Assembly: GCA_016715885.1 (NCBI GenBank)
Contig: JADJXL010000025.1
Span: forward strand, 1,054,001 to 1,118,000
DNA: 64,000 nucleotides
Reading direction: 5' to 3'
Source of the DNA: Polyangiaceae bacterium
Lineage (GTDB): Bacteria; Myxococcota_A; Polyangia; Polyangiales; Polyangiaceae
The notes beneath the pieces are model-generated. The model saw only the letters and a list, made by a program, of their open reading frames with translations, did no database searches and was not told where the DNA came from. Positions 44,398-52,760 of the stretch are shown piece after piece. Numbering within the stretch: the stretch's first letter is position 1; each line of letters starts with the position of its first letter. The position numbers were made by a program, and so were the translations under genes.

Positions 44398-44820
44398 ATG
44401 TCAGACAAGCCCATTCAAAACTTCGAGGAATTCTGGCCCTTCTACGTGCGAGAGCACTCGAAGAAAGCCACGCGCATATTCCACTTCATCGGCACGACGG
44501 CCGGTGGCGCTGCCGGCATCGCCGCGATCGCGCTGAAGCGTCCTGCGCTCATACCGCTCGGACTCGCGGTCGGTTACGGCGCTGCTTGGTTCTCGCACTT
44601 CTTCATCGAGAACAACCGCCCCGCGAGCTTCCGCTACCCCTTGTGGTCGTTTCAGGCCGATTGGGTCATGTGGGCCAAGATGTTGGCCGGCACGATGGAC
44701 GCCGAAGTCGAACGCGCCATGAACGCCGAGCACGCTTCGAACGGCCAGAACGGCGCCGGCAAATACGACGATCACGCGACGTCCCACACGACATACGCCG
44801 GGACAAACGGGGTGAATTAG
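44398..44820 (+). CDS. DUF962/Mpo1-like membrane protein
   Basis: This 140-residue protein starts at the ATG at 44398 (MSDKPIQNFEEFW). It shows the family signature FYVREHSKKATRIFHFIGTT, key part HSKKATRIFHFIGT, with two membrane segments and a second histidine motif (WFSHFFIENNRPA). Yeast Mpo1 is a dioxygenase that removes one carbon from 2-hydroxy fatty acids using iron; bacterial members are largely unstudied. The C-terminal 30 residues are disordered. It is divergent from the ACP gene (164-base gap). The repeats at 44821 begin directly after the stop. Confidence 0.8.
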   Translation: MSDKPIQNFEEFWPFYVREHSKKATRIFHFIGTTAGGAAGIAAIALKRPALIPLGLAVGYGAAWFSHFFIENNRPASFRYPLWSFQADWVMWAKMLAGTMDAEVERAMNAEHASNGQNGAGKYDDHATSHTTYAGTNGVN

Positions 44821-45004
44821 CCTCACCCCCTAGCCCCCTCTCCGCAAGCGGAGAGGGGGAACAGACCTCACCCCCTAGCCCCCTCTCCGCAAGCGAAGAG
44901 GAGGAACAACGCTTTTTCTCCCCCTCTCCTTTTGGGGAGAGGGGGTCGGGGGGTGAGGCATTCTCCCCCTCTCCTTTTGGGGAGAGGGGGTCGGGGGGTG
45001 AGGC
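44821..45004. repeat. Two-family inverted repeat array
   Basis: Two direct copies of a 40-base unit (44821-44860, 44866-44905) are followed by two direct copies of a 43-base unit (44917-44959, 44962-45004) that is largely the reverse complement of the first. Each unit carries its own hairpin: CCCCCTCTCC with GGAGAGGGGG, separated by GCAAGC in the first family and by TTTT-like bases in the second. The array fills the gap between the convergent DUF962 and TPR genes. It can fold as four small hairpins or as one long stem, and could work as a two-way terminator. Confidence 0.8.
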
Positions 45005-45008
45005 CCCT

Positions 45009-45860
45009 TCAGAAACTCCCGCCGACCAGCATCCCGCCACCGCCGGGGACAAACCACGGCGCCGCAGCCGTCTTCGACTCGTCCTTTTTCTTCCCGCTCT
45101 TCAAGACCACGAGCACCACGCCCACCGCTGCCGTGGCCGTTCCGGCAAACAACAAGATGTCTCCCACCGTGGCGAGCGTGTTGGAAGACTCGATCGCGTT
45201 GCGTGACGAGTCACGACACAAGAGTTTGCCACCGACGCTCGTCGCGCACACGGCGCTCTGATCGGGCCTGCTCCTGTACGCAACGATGTCGAGTACGCCG
45301 CCGGTGATCGCGGCTCCCGCGCCCACGCCAGCAATGACGATGCCCGGGATGAACAGCTTCGCGTTTGCCGCCGCTTTCTCGTCGGCTGCACGCTTGGCAG
45401 CCGAGTCCTTGTCAGCCTTCTCCTGCGCGGCTTTCGCCTCCTGCACAGCCTTCTCCTTGGCGATGCGTTCATCGAGCTTTTTCAGACGCGCATCGAGGTC
45501 CGCACGCTCGTCCGCAGGGGCCGCCTCGCGCCAGCGCCCGAGGTATTCGCGGGCTTTCTCCACTTGGCCGAGCCGCTCGTACGCATTGGCAATGCTCTCG
45601 AGAATCAAGTCGGCCCCCGAAAGATCGTAGGACATTTCCCACGATTCAATGGCCTTCTCGTAGTCGCCTTTGCTGTAGAGCTCCTCGCCTTTTTCAAACA
45701 GCCGTTTGCCCTCGATGTACTTCGGATCCTTCTTGTTGAGCGGCTTTTTCTTGGTCGTCGCTGCCGGCTTGGCCTTCGCTTGGGCAAACGAAGGGACGGT
45801 CGTCGTGAGGAGCGACAAACCGACGAGCGACGCAACGAGCGACGCTGTGCGGCGGTTCAT
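45009..45860 (-). CDS. TPR/two-helix membrane protein paired with kinase
   Basis: This 283-residue protein has a signal peptide (to about residue 27, PSFAQA), a Lys-rich stretch, TPR helices (about 48-115: GKRLFEKGEELYSKGDYEKAIESWEMSYDL, key part YSKGDYEKAIESW), a charged coiled region (about 120-165), and two membrane helices (about 168-190 and 230-252). The loop between them has a VCATSVGGKLLC pair. It overlaps the kinase stop by ATGA (45857-45860). The same plan is seen in the kinase-linked gene at 21063-22046. Function unknown; a kinase partner in the envelope is likely. Confidence 0.75.
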   Translation of the reverse strand: MNRRTASLVASLVGLSLLTTTVPSFAQAKAKPAATTKKKPLNKKDPKYIEGKRLFEKGEELYSKGDYEKAIESWEMSYDLSGADLILESIANAYERLGQVEKAREYLGRWREAAPADERADLDARLKKLDERIAKEKAVQEAKAAQEKADKDSAAKRAADEKAAANAKLFIPGIVIAGVGAGAAITGGVLDIVAYRSRPDQSAVCATSVGGKLLCRDSSRNAIESSNTLATVGDILLFAGTATAAVGVVLVVLKSGKKKDESKTAAAPWFVPGGGGMLVGGSF

Positions 45861-47416
45861 TCGAAAGGGCTCCGGATCTCCGGCCTGCGGCTCGGCTTGG
45901 TAGTTGTCGTTGGAGTCGATGTCGAACGTATGACAGGTGCCGCCTTGCGAACGGCAGGCGCCACGTTGGCAGTCGAAACCGCGGACGCCGATGGTTCTGC
46001 CGCGCTCGCCGCAAGTTCGGGCTCTGCCGATGCGGACGCGGCAGCCGCTGAAGGAGCATCCACCGGCGGAGCCGCTTGTACGGGCGTCGAGACGACGGCA
46101 GACGATGCCGCTTCGTTCTTCGGCGCTTCACGGCCGCGCATGCCGAACATCACGAACGCTCCACCGCCCCCGAACACGAGCGCAACAGCGACAAACGCAA
46201 CGAGCGCGAGCGGTGACGAACGCGGCTTCGCAATAGGCGGAACCATTCCCGTGCTCGATGTCACCAGCGCTCGATGCGTCGCGCTCTCGTGCATGAGCGG
46301 CATCGGCGTCGCCGCGAGCGCATACGACGCGCCCGTCGTCGAACCGGGACTCACGGGATGCGAAAGAGCTGCAACTGCGGGATTGCTCCCCGTCGCATAA
46401 GGCGCGAGCGCAGAGGAAGGAATCGGGAAACCACCCGACATCTTCATGAGCAGCATCCGCAAGTTCTGCGCAATCTCCGCCATGCGTTGCGGTCGTTCGT
46501 CCGGACGCTTCGCCATGCAGCGCAAAATCAAGGCCTCGAGCAGTTTGTCGATCGCCATGAATTGGCTCGGCGGTTCGGGAGGATCCATCGCGTGACGCGT
46601 CATCACGCCGATGGCCGAATCCGCGACGAAAGGAAGCCGTCCCGTGAAGGCACGGTACATCATCACGCCGAGCGAATAGATGTCGACCCGATGATCAATG
46701 GCTTCACTGCGCGCTTGCTCGGGCGCCATGTAGTGGGGCGTTCCCAGCACCATGCCTTCTTCGGTCAGGTGGGACGAACCCGTATGAAGCACCTTCGCGA
46801 TGCCGAAATCGAGCAGTTTGACGAAGAGCGGATCGCCGTTTTCGGTGACGAGAAAAACGTTATCGGGCTTGAGATCGCGATGAACGATGCCGCGAGCATG
46901 CACGACCTCGAGCGCGTCGGCGATCTGAATGAACACGTGCAGAAGCTGCGGCGCGTTCAATCGGTTTTCGCGCATCGCCCGCGACAGGTCGATGCCTTCG
47001 AGCAGCTCCATCACGACGAAAAACGGGCCATCGGGAAGCTGCCCGAAGTCGGTCGTTTCGATGATGTGCCGGCTCTTCAGCGCGTTGGCCGTTTGCGCTT
47101 CGCGAATGAACCGCTGCAAAACGGATTCGCTGTGGCCTCCACGCGGCGGACGCAGCACTTTCATCGCCAGCGCTTTGCCAACGACGACATGGCGGCAGGC
47201 ATAGACGGTACCCATACCGCCGTGCCCGAGCACGCGTTCGATGCGGTAACGTCCTTCGACGAGCTGACCCACGAGCTGCTCGGCGCGCAAAGCAGCCGTC
47301 TTGTCGAGTGAGACGAGCTTGATCCCGTCGTCCTGACAATGCGTCCGTTCGTCCGGGTACTCGCGCGAGCACGCGGGGCAGATCCTCACGTGTGCATCAT
47401 GCCACTTGATCGCCAA
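45857..47416 (-). CDS. Membrane Ser/Thr protein kinase with N-terminal zinc-ribbon-like motif
   Basis: The 519-residue protein opens with CPACSREYPDERTHCQDDG (Cys13, Cys16, Cys27), a zinc-ribbon-like element common in myxobacterial kinases. The kinase domain spans about 55-320: GHGGMGTVY, LAMKVL (Lys86), HRDLKPDN, DFGIAK and GTPHYMAPEQ. One membrane helix lies near 410-432 (LALVAFVAVALVFGGGGAF). The tail is Ala/Ser/Pro-rich. Its stop overlaps the start of the TPR/two-helix gene, which ties production of the two together more tightly than in the other kinase pair of this window. Confidence 0.92.
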   Translation of the reverse strand: MAIKWHDAHVRICPACSREYPDERTHCQDDGIKLVSLDKTAALRAEQLVGQLVEGRYRIERVLGHGGMGTVYACRHVVVGKALAMKVLRPPRGGHSESVLQRFIREAQTANALKSRHIIETTDFGQLPDGPFFVVMELLEGIDLSRAMRENRLNAPQLLHVFIQIADALEVVHARGIVHRDLKPDNVFLVTENGDPLFVKLLDFGIAKVLHTGSSHLTEEGMVLGTPHYMAPEQARSEAIDHRVDIYSLGVMMYRAFTGRLPFVADSAIGVMTRHAMDPPEPPSQFMAIDKLLEALILRCMAKRPDERPQRMAEIAQNLRMLLMKMSGGFPIPSSALAPYATGSNPAVAALSHPVSPGSTTGASYALAATPMPLMHESATHRALVTSSTGMVPPIAKPRSSPLALVAFVAVALVFGGGGAFVMFGMRGREAPKNEAASSAVVSTPVQAAPPVDAPSAAAASASAEPELAASAAEPSASAVSTANVAPAVRKAAPVIRSTSTPTTTTKPSRRPEIRSPFE

Positions 47417-47518
47417 TGAACGAAAGGGGAAAGCGGAGAGGGCGGGGATACGTCATGTGCGGCAAATTTCGTGCTTTATGTTGGGTAGCCTATACACGCA
47501 GGACCTCGGCCTGGTAGC

Positions 47519-50008
47519 GTGCCGCGCATGCTTGGATGGCCCTTGCTCGCAGCCGCTGCGGCGGCGGCCACGCCGCACATGACTGCCGTGCGAGTCGATC
47601 GGCCCCCGGTCCTCGACGGCAAGCTCGACGAAGCCGTGTGGCGACATGCCAAACCCACGGACAAGTTCACGCAAAAAACGCCGGATGCGGGCAAACCGCC
47701 ATCTCATTCCACGCGCGTCCGCATCATTTACGATAATGAAGCCATTTATGTGGGCGTCGAATGCGAACAGCGCGGCACGCCCGTGGTGGCTCGATTGACG
47801 CGTCGCGATCGGTGGATCGAAGCGGATGTCGTCTGGGTTGGTTTCGATACGCGCGACGACGGCAAAAGCGCGCTCGAATTCGGCGTGAATGCGGCGGGCG
47901 TGCTTTACGATTCGCTCATCTACAACGATACGGAATTTTCGACCGACTGGGACGAGGTATGGGATGCGCGGACCAGCAAATCGAAGGACGGTTGGACAGC
48001 CGAATTTCGTATTCCGTTACGCATTTTGCGCTTCCGCGAAGGCGCAAAGCAAAGGTTTGGCTTACAAATACGACGGCGTATATCCACAAACCAAGAAACA
48101 GATGAATGGGCATTCATTCCGCGCGACGCGGGTGGTGAAGTATCACTTTATGGCAAGCTGGATGGGCTCGAAAATTTGAAAGCCGGAGCGCCCATCGAGC
48201 TGCGGCCGTTTCTCGTGGGCGCCATCAACTATAGCGAGAGCGAAACACTCGCCCACAATTCACCCTTTTTTCCCACGGGCTCCGTGGGTCTCGACATCAA
48301 ATGGCATCCGAACCAAAGCCTGACGCTCGATGCGACGATTTTGCCCGATTTCGGTCAGGTCGAAGCCGATCAAGTCATCCTCAATTTGACGAATTTCGAA
48401 CAATTTCTTCCGGAACGTCGACCGTTTTTCCTCGAAGGTGTCGACGTACTGTCCACTCCGTTTCAATTGCTTTACACGCGGCGCCTCGGACGCGCTCCCT
48501 ATGCACCCGCGCTGCCCGGTGACGAAACGCAGTTGGGTCGCCCCAGTCGAGCCACCATTTATGGTGCCGCAAAACTCACGGGCGAAATCAATTCCAAGAC
48601 ATCCATCGGCGAAGTCCTCGCCGTCACAGCCCCCGTCACCGTGGATGTCCGAGATGCCAAGGGACGCACCATTCAGCGTGTTGCCGAACCTGCCGCCGCC
48701 TTCAAAATCCTCCGCTTGCGACGCGATATCAATTCACGAACGTTCGTCGGCGTCACCGCAACGGCCAAAAGCCATCTGGATACGCCCTCGAGCTACCCGC
48801 GCATTGCCCCCGATCGCGTTCTTTGCCCCGATGGGTCGGAAGTTCGTCCGGGCAAACGCTGTTTTCACGATGCATACGTCGTCGGCGTCGACGGTCGCTG
48901 GCGCTCGCCCGGCGGCGATTACGTGCTCAAGGGGCAGGCCATCGGAACGCTCATGCGCGACGGACCTCCCCGCACGATGGCCGACGGTACGGTCATTTCT
49001 GCCGGAGACGTGGGCCCCGCAGTGCAAGCGCAATTCGCCAAAGAAGGCGGCAAACACTGGGCATTCTGGGTCGATTACACGGGCATCGGGCGCAAGGTCG
49101 ATTACAACGACGTTGGCTACATGCAGCGCCAAAACCTCAATACGGCACACCTCGGTTTGCAATGGCGCAACCTGGAGCCCTGGCGCAAAACACTCGAAAT
49201 GCGAGTCTTTCTGGACCTTTACGAATCCGATACGTTCGACGGCATCACACAGGATCGATCCATTTGGCTAGGGAATTCCACGCGTTACATCAATTTTTGG
49301 GAAACATTTGTCGGAATCAACTTCCAAGCACCTCGATATGATGATCGTGAAGTGGGCGACGGAACGGCGCTCGAGCGAGCTGGGCGATTCGGAGGGTCGC
49401 TGTGGTTCGCCACCGATCAACGCAAGAATCTGAGCGTCAATGGGGGTGCGGATTTTTGGTTCCTGCGCGAAGGAGTCAATGTCGTAGGCGAAGCGCGCAT
49501 CCTCGTACGACCTTTACCTCAATTCGAAATCGAGCTCATTCCGACGTTTTCTTATACGCACGGTGAACCGCGTTATGCCGGGACAATCGACGAGGGGCAC
49601 GTGTTCGGTCGCCTGCGAGCGCAAAGTTTGGGGCTGACGTTACGTAGCACGTACATGTTCACGCCACGGTTGTCCCTACAAGCGTATGGTCAAGCATTTT
49701 TGTCTGCATCCGACTACAGCGACTTCAAGGTTTCACCGGCACGTGGACGTGCCAAGATTGCGCACCTGGACGATTTGAAACCGGTCGAAGGAACGCTGCC
49801 GTTCGATCCCGACAGCGAAGGGGGAACGCTGAATGCAAACGTCGTGTTGCGCTGGGAATATCGACTGGGATCAACGTTCTTCTTGGTCTACACGCATGCC
49901 CAGAGCGACGGTGGTTTGCTCGGGACACCCAAGTTCTCCGGGCAATGGATTTCACCGAGGCCCTCGGAAGAAACTTTGCTCGCCAAGTTGCTTTACTGGT
50001 GGAGTTGA
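47519..50008 (+). CDS. Outer-membrane protein with CBM9-like N-terminal domain (DUF5916-type)
   Basis: This 829-residue protein starts at GTG 47519 or ATG 47528; a short signal peptide (LAAAAAAATPH) follows. Residues about 22-190 form a beta-sandwich like the CBM9/DOMON group (VRVDRPPVLDGKLDEAVW, key part PVLDGKLDEAVW; WTAEFRIPLRILRF). The rest is a predicted beta-barrel, with DLDIKWHPN-like alternation (GLDIKWHPNQSLTLDATILPDFGQVEADQ, key part ATILPDFGQVEADQ), FEQFLPERRPFFLEG and a C-terminal strand ending in YWWS. This is the layout of DUF5916 proteins, which are outer-membrane and of unknown function. A cytochrome c gene follows 39 bases later on the same strand. Confidence 0.85.
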   Translation: MPRMLGWPLLAAAAAAATPHMTAVRVDRPPVLDGKLDEAVWRHAKPTDKFTQKTPDAGKPPSHSTRVRIIYDNEAIYVGVECEQRGTPVVARLTRRDRWIEADVVWVGFDTRDDGKSALEFGVNAAGVLYDSLIYNDTEFSTDWDEVWDARTSKSKDGWTAEFRIPLRILRFREGAKQRFGLQIRRRISTNQETDEWAFIPRDAGGEVSLYGKLDGLENLKAGAPIELRPFLVGAINYSESETLAHNSPFFPTGSVGLDIKWHPNQSLTLDATILPDFGQVEADQVILNLTNFEQFLPERRPFFLEGVDVLSTPFQLLYTRRLGRAPYAPALPGDETQLGRPSRATIYGAAKLTGEINSKTSIGEVLAVTAPVTVDVRDAKGRTIQRVAEPAAAFKILRLRRDINSRTFVGVTATAKSHLDTPSSYPRIAPDRVLCPDGSEVRPGKRCFHDAYVVGVDGRWRSPGGDYVLKGQAIGTLMRDGPPRTMADGTVISAGDVGPAVQAQFAKEGGKHWAFWVDYTGIGRKVDYNDVGYMQRQNLNTAHLGLQWRNLEPWRKTLEMRVFLDLYESDTFDGITQDRSIWLGNSTRYINFWETFVGINFQAPRYDDREVGDGTALERAGRFGGSLWFATDQRKNLSVNGGADFWFLREGVNVVGEARILVRPLPQFEIELIPTFSYTHGEPRYAGTIDEGHVFGRLRAQSLGLTLRSTYMFTPRLSLQAYGQAFLSASDYSDFKVSPARGRAKIAHLDDLKPVEGTLPFDPDSEGGTLNANVVLRWEYRLGSTFFLVYTHAQSDGGLLGTPKFSGQWISPRPSEETLLAKLLYWWS

Positions 50009-50047
50009 CACGCGCTCGCTCCGCGTGTAAACGGTCGCCCGCGGAGC

Positions 50048-50467
50048 ATGCACGTGGCCAAACGCAGGCAAACGGGAATCATTACAAGCGCAGCCGTGGC
50101 AATCGTCGGCATTGCCATTGTCGCCCTGGGCTTCTACTCGCTCAAGCAAAGCGCAGTACCAAGGCCCTACCGCGAAGTTCCAGGCGGTGATGTCGAACGG
50201 GGACGCAAAGCACTTGCGCGATACCAGTGCGGCACCTGCCATAGGATTCCCGGTGTCGAAGGAGCCAATGGGACGCGAGGACAACCATTGGCAGGGCTTG
50301 CGCTGAGGACCGATATCGTCGGGGCGCTACCCAACGCACCGGAAGACGTCGTGCGTTGGATTCGCAACCCCAAGGAAATTTATCCGCAAACGTCCATGCC
50401 AAACCTGAACGTGTCCAAACAAGAGGCGCTCGACATGGTGGCTTATTTGTATAGCCTGCCGCCTTGA
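50048..50467 (+). CDS. Membrane-anchored cytochrome c
   Basis: This 139-residue protein has one N-terminal membrane helix (about 11-31, no cleavage site) and a periplasmic class I cytochrome domain. The heme site CGTCH is at 61-65, and the axial Met is probably Met117 (PQTSMPNL). The order VERGRKALARYQCGTCH, key part CGTCHRIPG, then helix VVRWIRNPKEIYP, then MVAYLYSL matches cytochrome c family electron carriers. It likely moves electrons in the periplasm. The partner is unknown; it may be co-transcribed with the DUF5916-type gene. Confidence 0.88.
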   Translation: MHVAKRRQTGIITSAAVAIVGIAIVALGFYSLKQSAVPRPYREVPGGDVERGRKALARYQCGTCHRIPGVEGANGTRGQPLAGLALRTDIVGALPNAPEDVVRWIRNPKEIYPQTSMPNLNVSKQEALDMVAYLYSLPP

Positions 50468-50480
50468 AATGGCAGCGTGA

Positions 50481-51098
50481 TCAGGCCGCCGAGCGCGCGT
50501 ACCACGACTTCACACGTTCGTGGTCACGCACCGCCTCGTAGACTCGATTGAGCTTCGGATACGCCGAAAACACCGTGGTCGGCATGTGATCGAGCGCGCC
50601 GCTGACGAACCAACGCACGATGATGTAAATCTTGATGTCGACGACATTGAGTTTGTCGCCACCAAAGAACGGGCCATCGCCGATTTGTTTTTCCGCATAG
50701 GCAGCCCAGGTGGGAATGTACGACGCCGCAAGCTCCGCACGCGCCTTTTTCTTCTCTTCATCGGCCGTCATGTGCATCGTTCGAGCGACCGTAACTCGAA
50801 GATCCTCGATGTGCGCCATCATCGCCTCGTGCCGCGCCGCCTCGAAATTGTCCTTCGGATGCAAGCCATGCTCGCGTCCAATGAGAACGAGAATGGCGTT
50901 GGACTGACCGAGCGGCGGATGCCCCTCGACCTCGAACACCGGCAATGAACCAAACGGCGTGGTCGGTTTGAGCGCCATCCACGCGTCGCGCTTGATGCGA
51001 TTGTCCTCGAAGTCGACGCCGGCAGCATACAGCGCCAATCGACATTCTTCGCCACGACTTGCAGCTATATCGAAATAGGTGAGTTTGGGTTTGCTCAT
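50481..51098 (-). CDS. Glutathione S-transferase
   Basis: This 205-residue protein starts at ATG 51098 (MSKPKLTYFDIAASRGEE). The N-terminal thioredoxin-like domain has YFDIAASRGEECRLAL, key part YFDIAASRGE, where Tyr9 is the likely catalytic residue, and a cis-Pro motif (GSLPVFEVEG, then LGQSNAIL). The C-terminal domain is all-helical with GDKLNVVDIKIY. The start is 55 bases after the selO stop on the same strand, so the two probably form one transcript. Confidence 0.9.
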   Translation of the reverse strand: MSKPKLTYFDIAASRGEECRLALYAAGVDFEDNRIKRDAWMALKPTTPFGSLPVFEVEGHPPLGQSNAILVLIGREHGLHPKDNFEAARHEAMMAHIEDLRVTVARTMHMTADEEKKKARAELAASYIPTWAAYAEKQIGDGPFFGGDKLNVVDIKIYIIVRWFVSGALDHMPTTVFSAYPKLNRVYEAVRDHERVKSWYARSAA

Positions 51099-51153
51099 GG
51101 CGCACAACGTAGGCGCGTCGATTGCGGATGTAAAGAAAAACTTTCTTCTCGGC

Positions 51154-52620
51154 TCACGTGCCGCAGAACGTTCGATACTTCCACTGCTCGTCACCCGGAG
51201 GCAAAGCTAGCTCGGCGTCCTCGGGTTGGTCGTCGTATGGGCGCGCGAGCACGCGATGGAGACGCTCGAATGGCTGCATGTCGCCGCGCGTCGCGGCAGC
51301 TATCATCTCTTCGATGCGGTGATTGCGCGGAATGAACGCGGGGCTTGCTTTCCGCATGAGCGCCGCACGTTCGTCTGGCAAAACCGATTCATGCTCGAGA
51401 CGCGCTCGCCACGTCACGAGCCACGCTCGAATGCCTTCCGCCTTTTCGAATAGCTCCGTCAGCCTTTCCTCGTCACCACCAGCGGCGACATCACACAGGC
51501 GCCGGAAAGTATTCGTGTAATCGGCACGCGATTCCGCCATGAGCTCCAGGAGTGACTGCGCCAATTCCAAATCCCCCGCGAGCTCTTTTCGCAAACCGAG
51601 TTTTTGACGCATTCGATTGCCATACGCGTCTTCGAACCTTGCAGAAAACGTTTCGAGCCGTTCGGTCAAGATCGTCGCCGCTCGTTCTTCGTCGTCATGC
51701 ACGAGCGGAATCAACGTTTCGGCCAATCGCGAAAGGTTCCACAATGCAATACGCGGCTGGTTCGCAAACGCGTAACGTCCACCGCGATCAATCGAGCTGA
51801 ACGTTCGCCCCGGATGGTAACCGTCGAGAAATGCGCAAGGACCATAATCGATGGTTTCCCCGGAAATCGACATGTTGTCGGTATTCATGACGCCGTGCAC
51901 GAATCCAATCGACAACCACGACGCGACGAGATGGATCTGCGCCTTCATGACCGCTTCGAGCAATGCGAGCGCGGGGCCTTCCTGCGTCGAGACGTTCGGG
52001 TAATGCCGGTCGAGCGCATACTCGGTGAGGCGTTTGATGGCGTCCTGGTCCTTGCGAACCGCAAAATATTGAAATGTGCCAATGCGAATGTGACTCGCCG
52101 AAACGCGCGTCAAAATGGCACCAGGAAGCAGGTTGTCCCGGTACACGATGTCGCCCGTCGTGACGGCCGCGAGCGCCCGAGTCGTCGGAATACCAAGCGC
52201 GGCCATGGCTTCGCTCACGACGTATTCGCGCAAGACGGGGCCGAGCGCTGCGCGCCCATCGCCTCCTCGAGAAAATGGCGTCGGCCCTGCGCCTTTGAGC
52301 TGCACGTCATAACGCCGTCCGTCCGTGCCCACGATTTCACCGAGCAAGATTGCGCGCCCGTCCCCAAGCTGCGGAACGAATCCACCGAATTGATGCCCCG
52401 CATACGCCAGTGCAATGGGATCGGCGCCTTCTGGAATCCGGTTGCCCGCGAGCATGGCGACCCCTTCGGGAGACGTGAGCTCGTCGAGATGCACACCGAG
52501 GAGCTCGGCCAGCGAAGCATTGACGGCGACGATCGCCGGCTTGGAGACAGGCGTCGGGCGAACGCGAGCGTAAAAGCGATCCGGGAGCTTGGCGTAGGTG
52601 TGTTCGAAGGCGATGGGCAT
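51154..52620 (-). CDS. selO: SelO-type protein adenylyltransferase
   Basis: This 488-residue pseudokinase-fold enzyme transfers AMP from ATP to Ser, Thr or Tyr of other proteins and acts in redox homeostasis. Motifs: YAGHQFGGFVPQLGDGRA, key part GHQFGGFVPQLGDGRA; LKGAGPTPFSRGGDGRAALGP, key part TPFSRGGDGRA; GFVHGVMNTDNM; IDYGPCAFLD. The C-terminus FCGT keeps the Cys (Sec in some eukaryotic forms) used for redox control. Length matches the family. It lies upstream of the GST gene, a plausible functional link since known SelO targets include glutathione-dependent proteins. Confidence 0.95.
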   Translation of the reverse strand: MPIAFEHTYAKLPDRFYARVRPTPVSKPAIVAVNASLAELLGVHLDELTSPEGVAMLAGNRIPEGADPIALAYAGHQFGGFVPQLGDGRAILLGEIVGTDGRRYDVQLKGAGPTPFSRGGDGRAALGPVLREYVVSEAMAALGIPTTRALAAVTTGDIVYRDNLLPGAILTRVSASHIRIGTFQYFAVRKDQDAIKRLTEYALDRHYPNVSTQEGPALALLEAVMKAQIHLVASWLSIGFVHGVMNTDNMSISGETIDYGPCAFLDGYHPGRTFSSIDRGGRYAFANQPRIALWNLSRLAETLIPLVHDDEERAATILTERLETFSARFEDAYGNRMRQKLGLRKELAGDLELAQSLLELMAESRADYTNTFRRLCDVAAGGDEERLTELFEKAEGIRAWLVTWRARLEHESVLPDERAALMRKASPAFIPRNHRIEEMIAAATRGDMQPFERLHRVLARPYDDQPEDAELALPPGDEQWKYRTFCGT

Positions 52621-52760
52621 GAGCGTTCTATCGAGTGGACGGGGTCTGGGGCAAATGGCGCATCACGAATGAAGCAGGTCGCCAGGCGATCGCAAGGGCC
52701 GAACTTCATATCGATACAGATTCCCTTGGCGATCCACGAGCTGCGTCCTAGCGTCACCTC

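Noticed and set aside
44821..45004. Repeat array considered as a CRISPR
   Set aside because: Only two copies per family, each self-complementary, no unique spacers of constant length and no cas genes.
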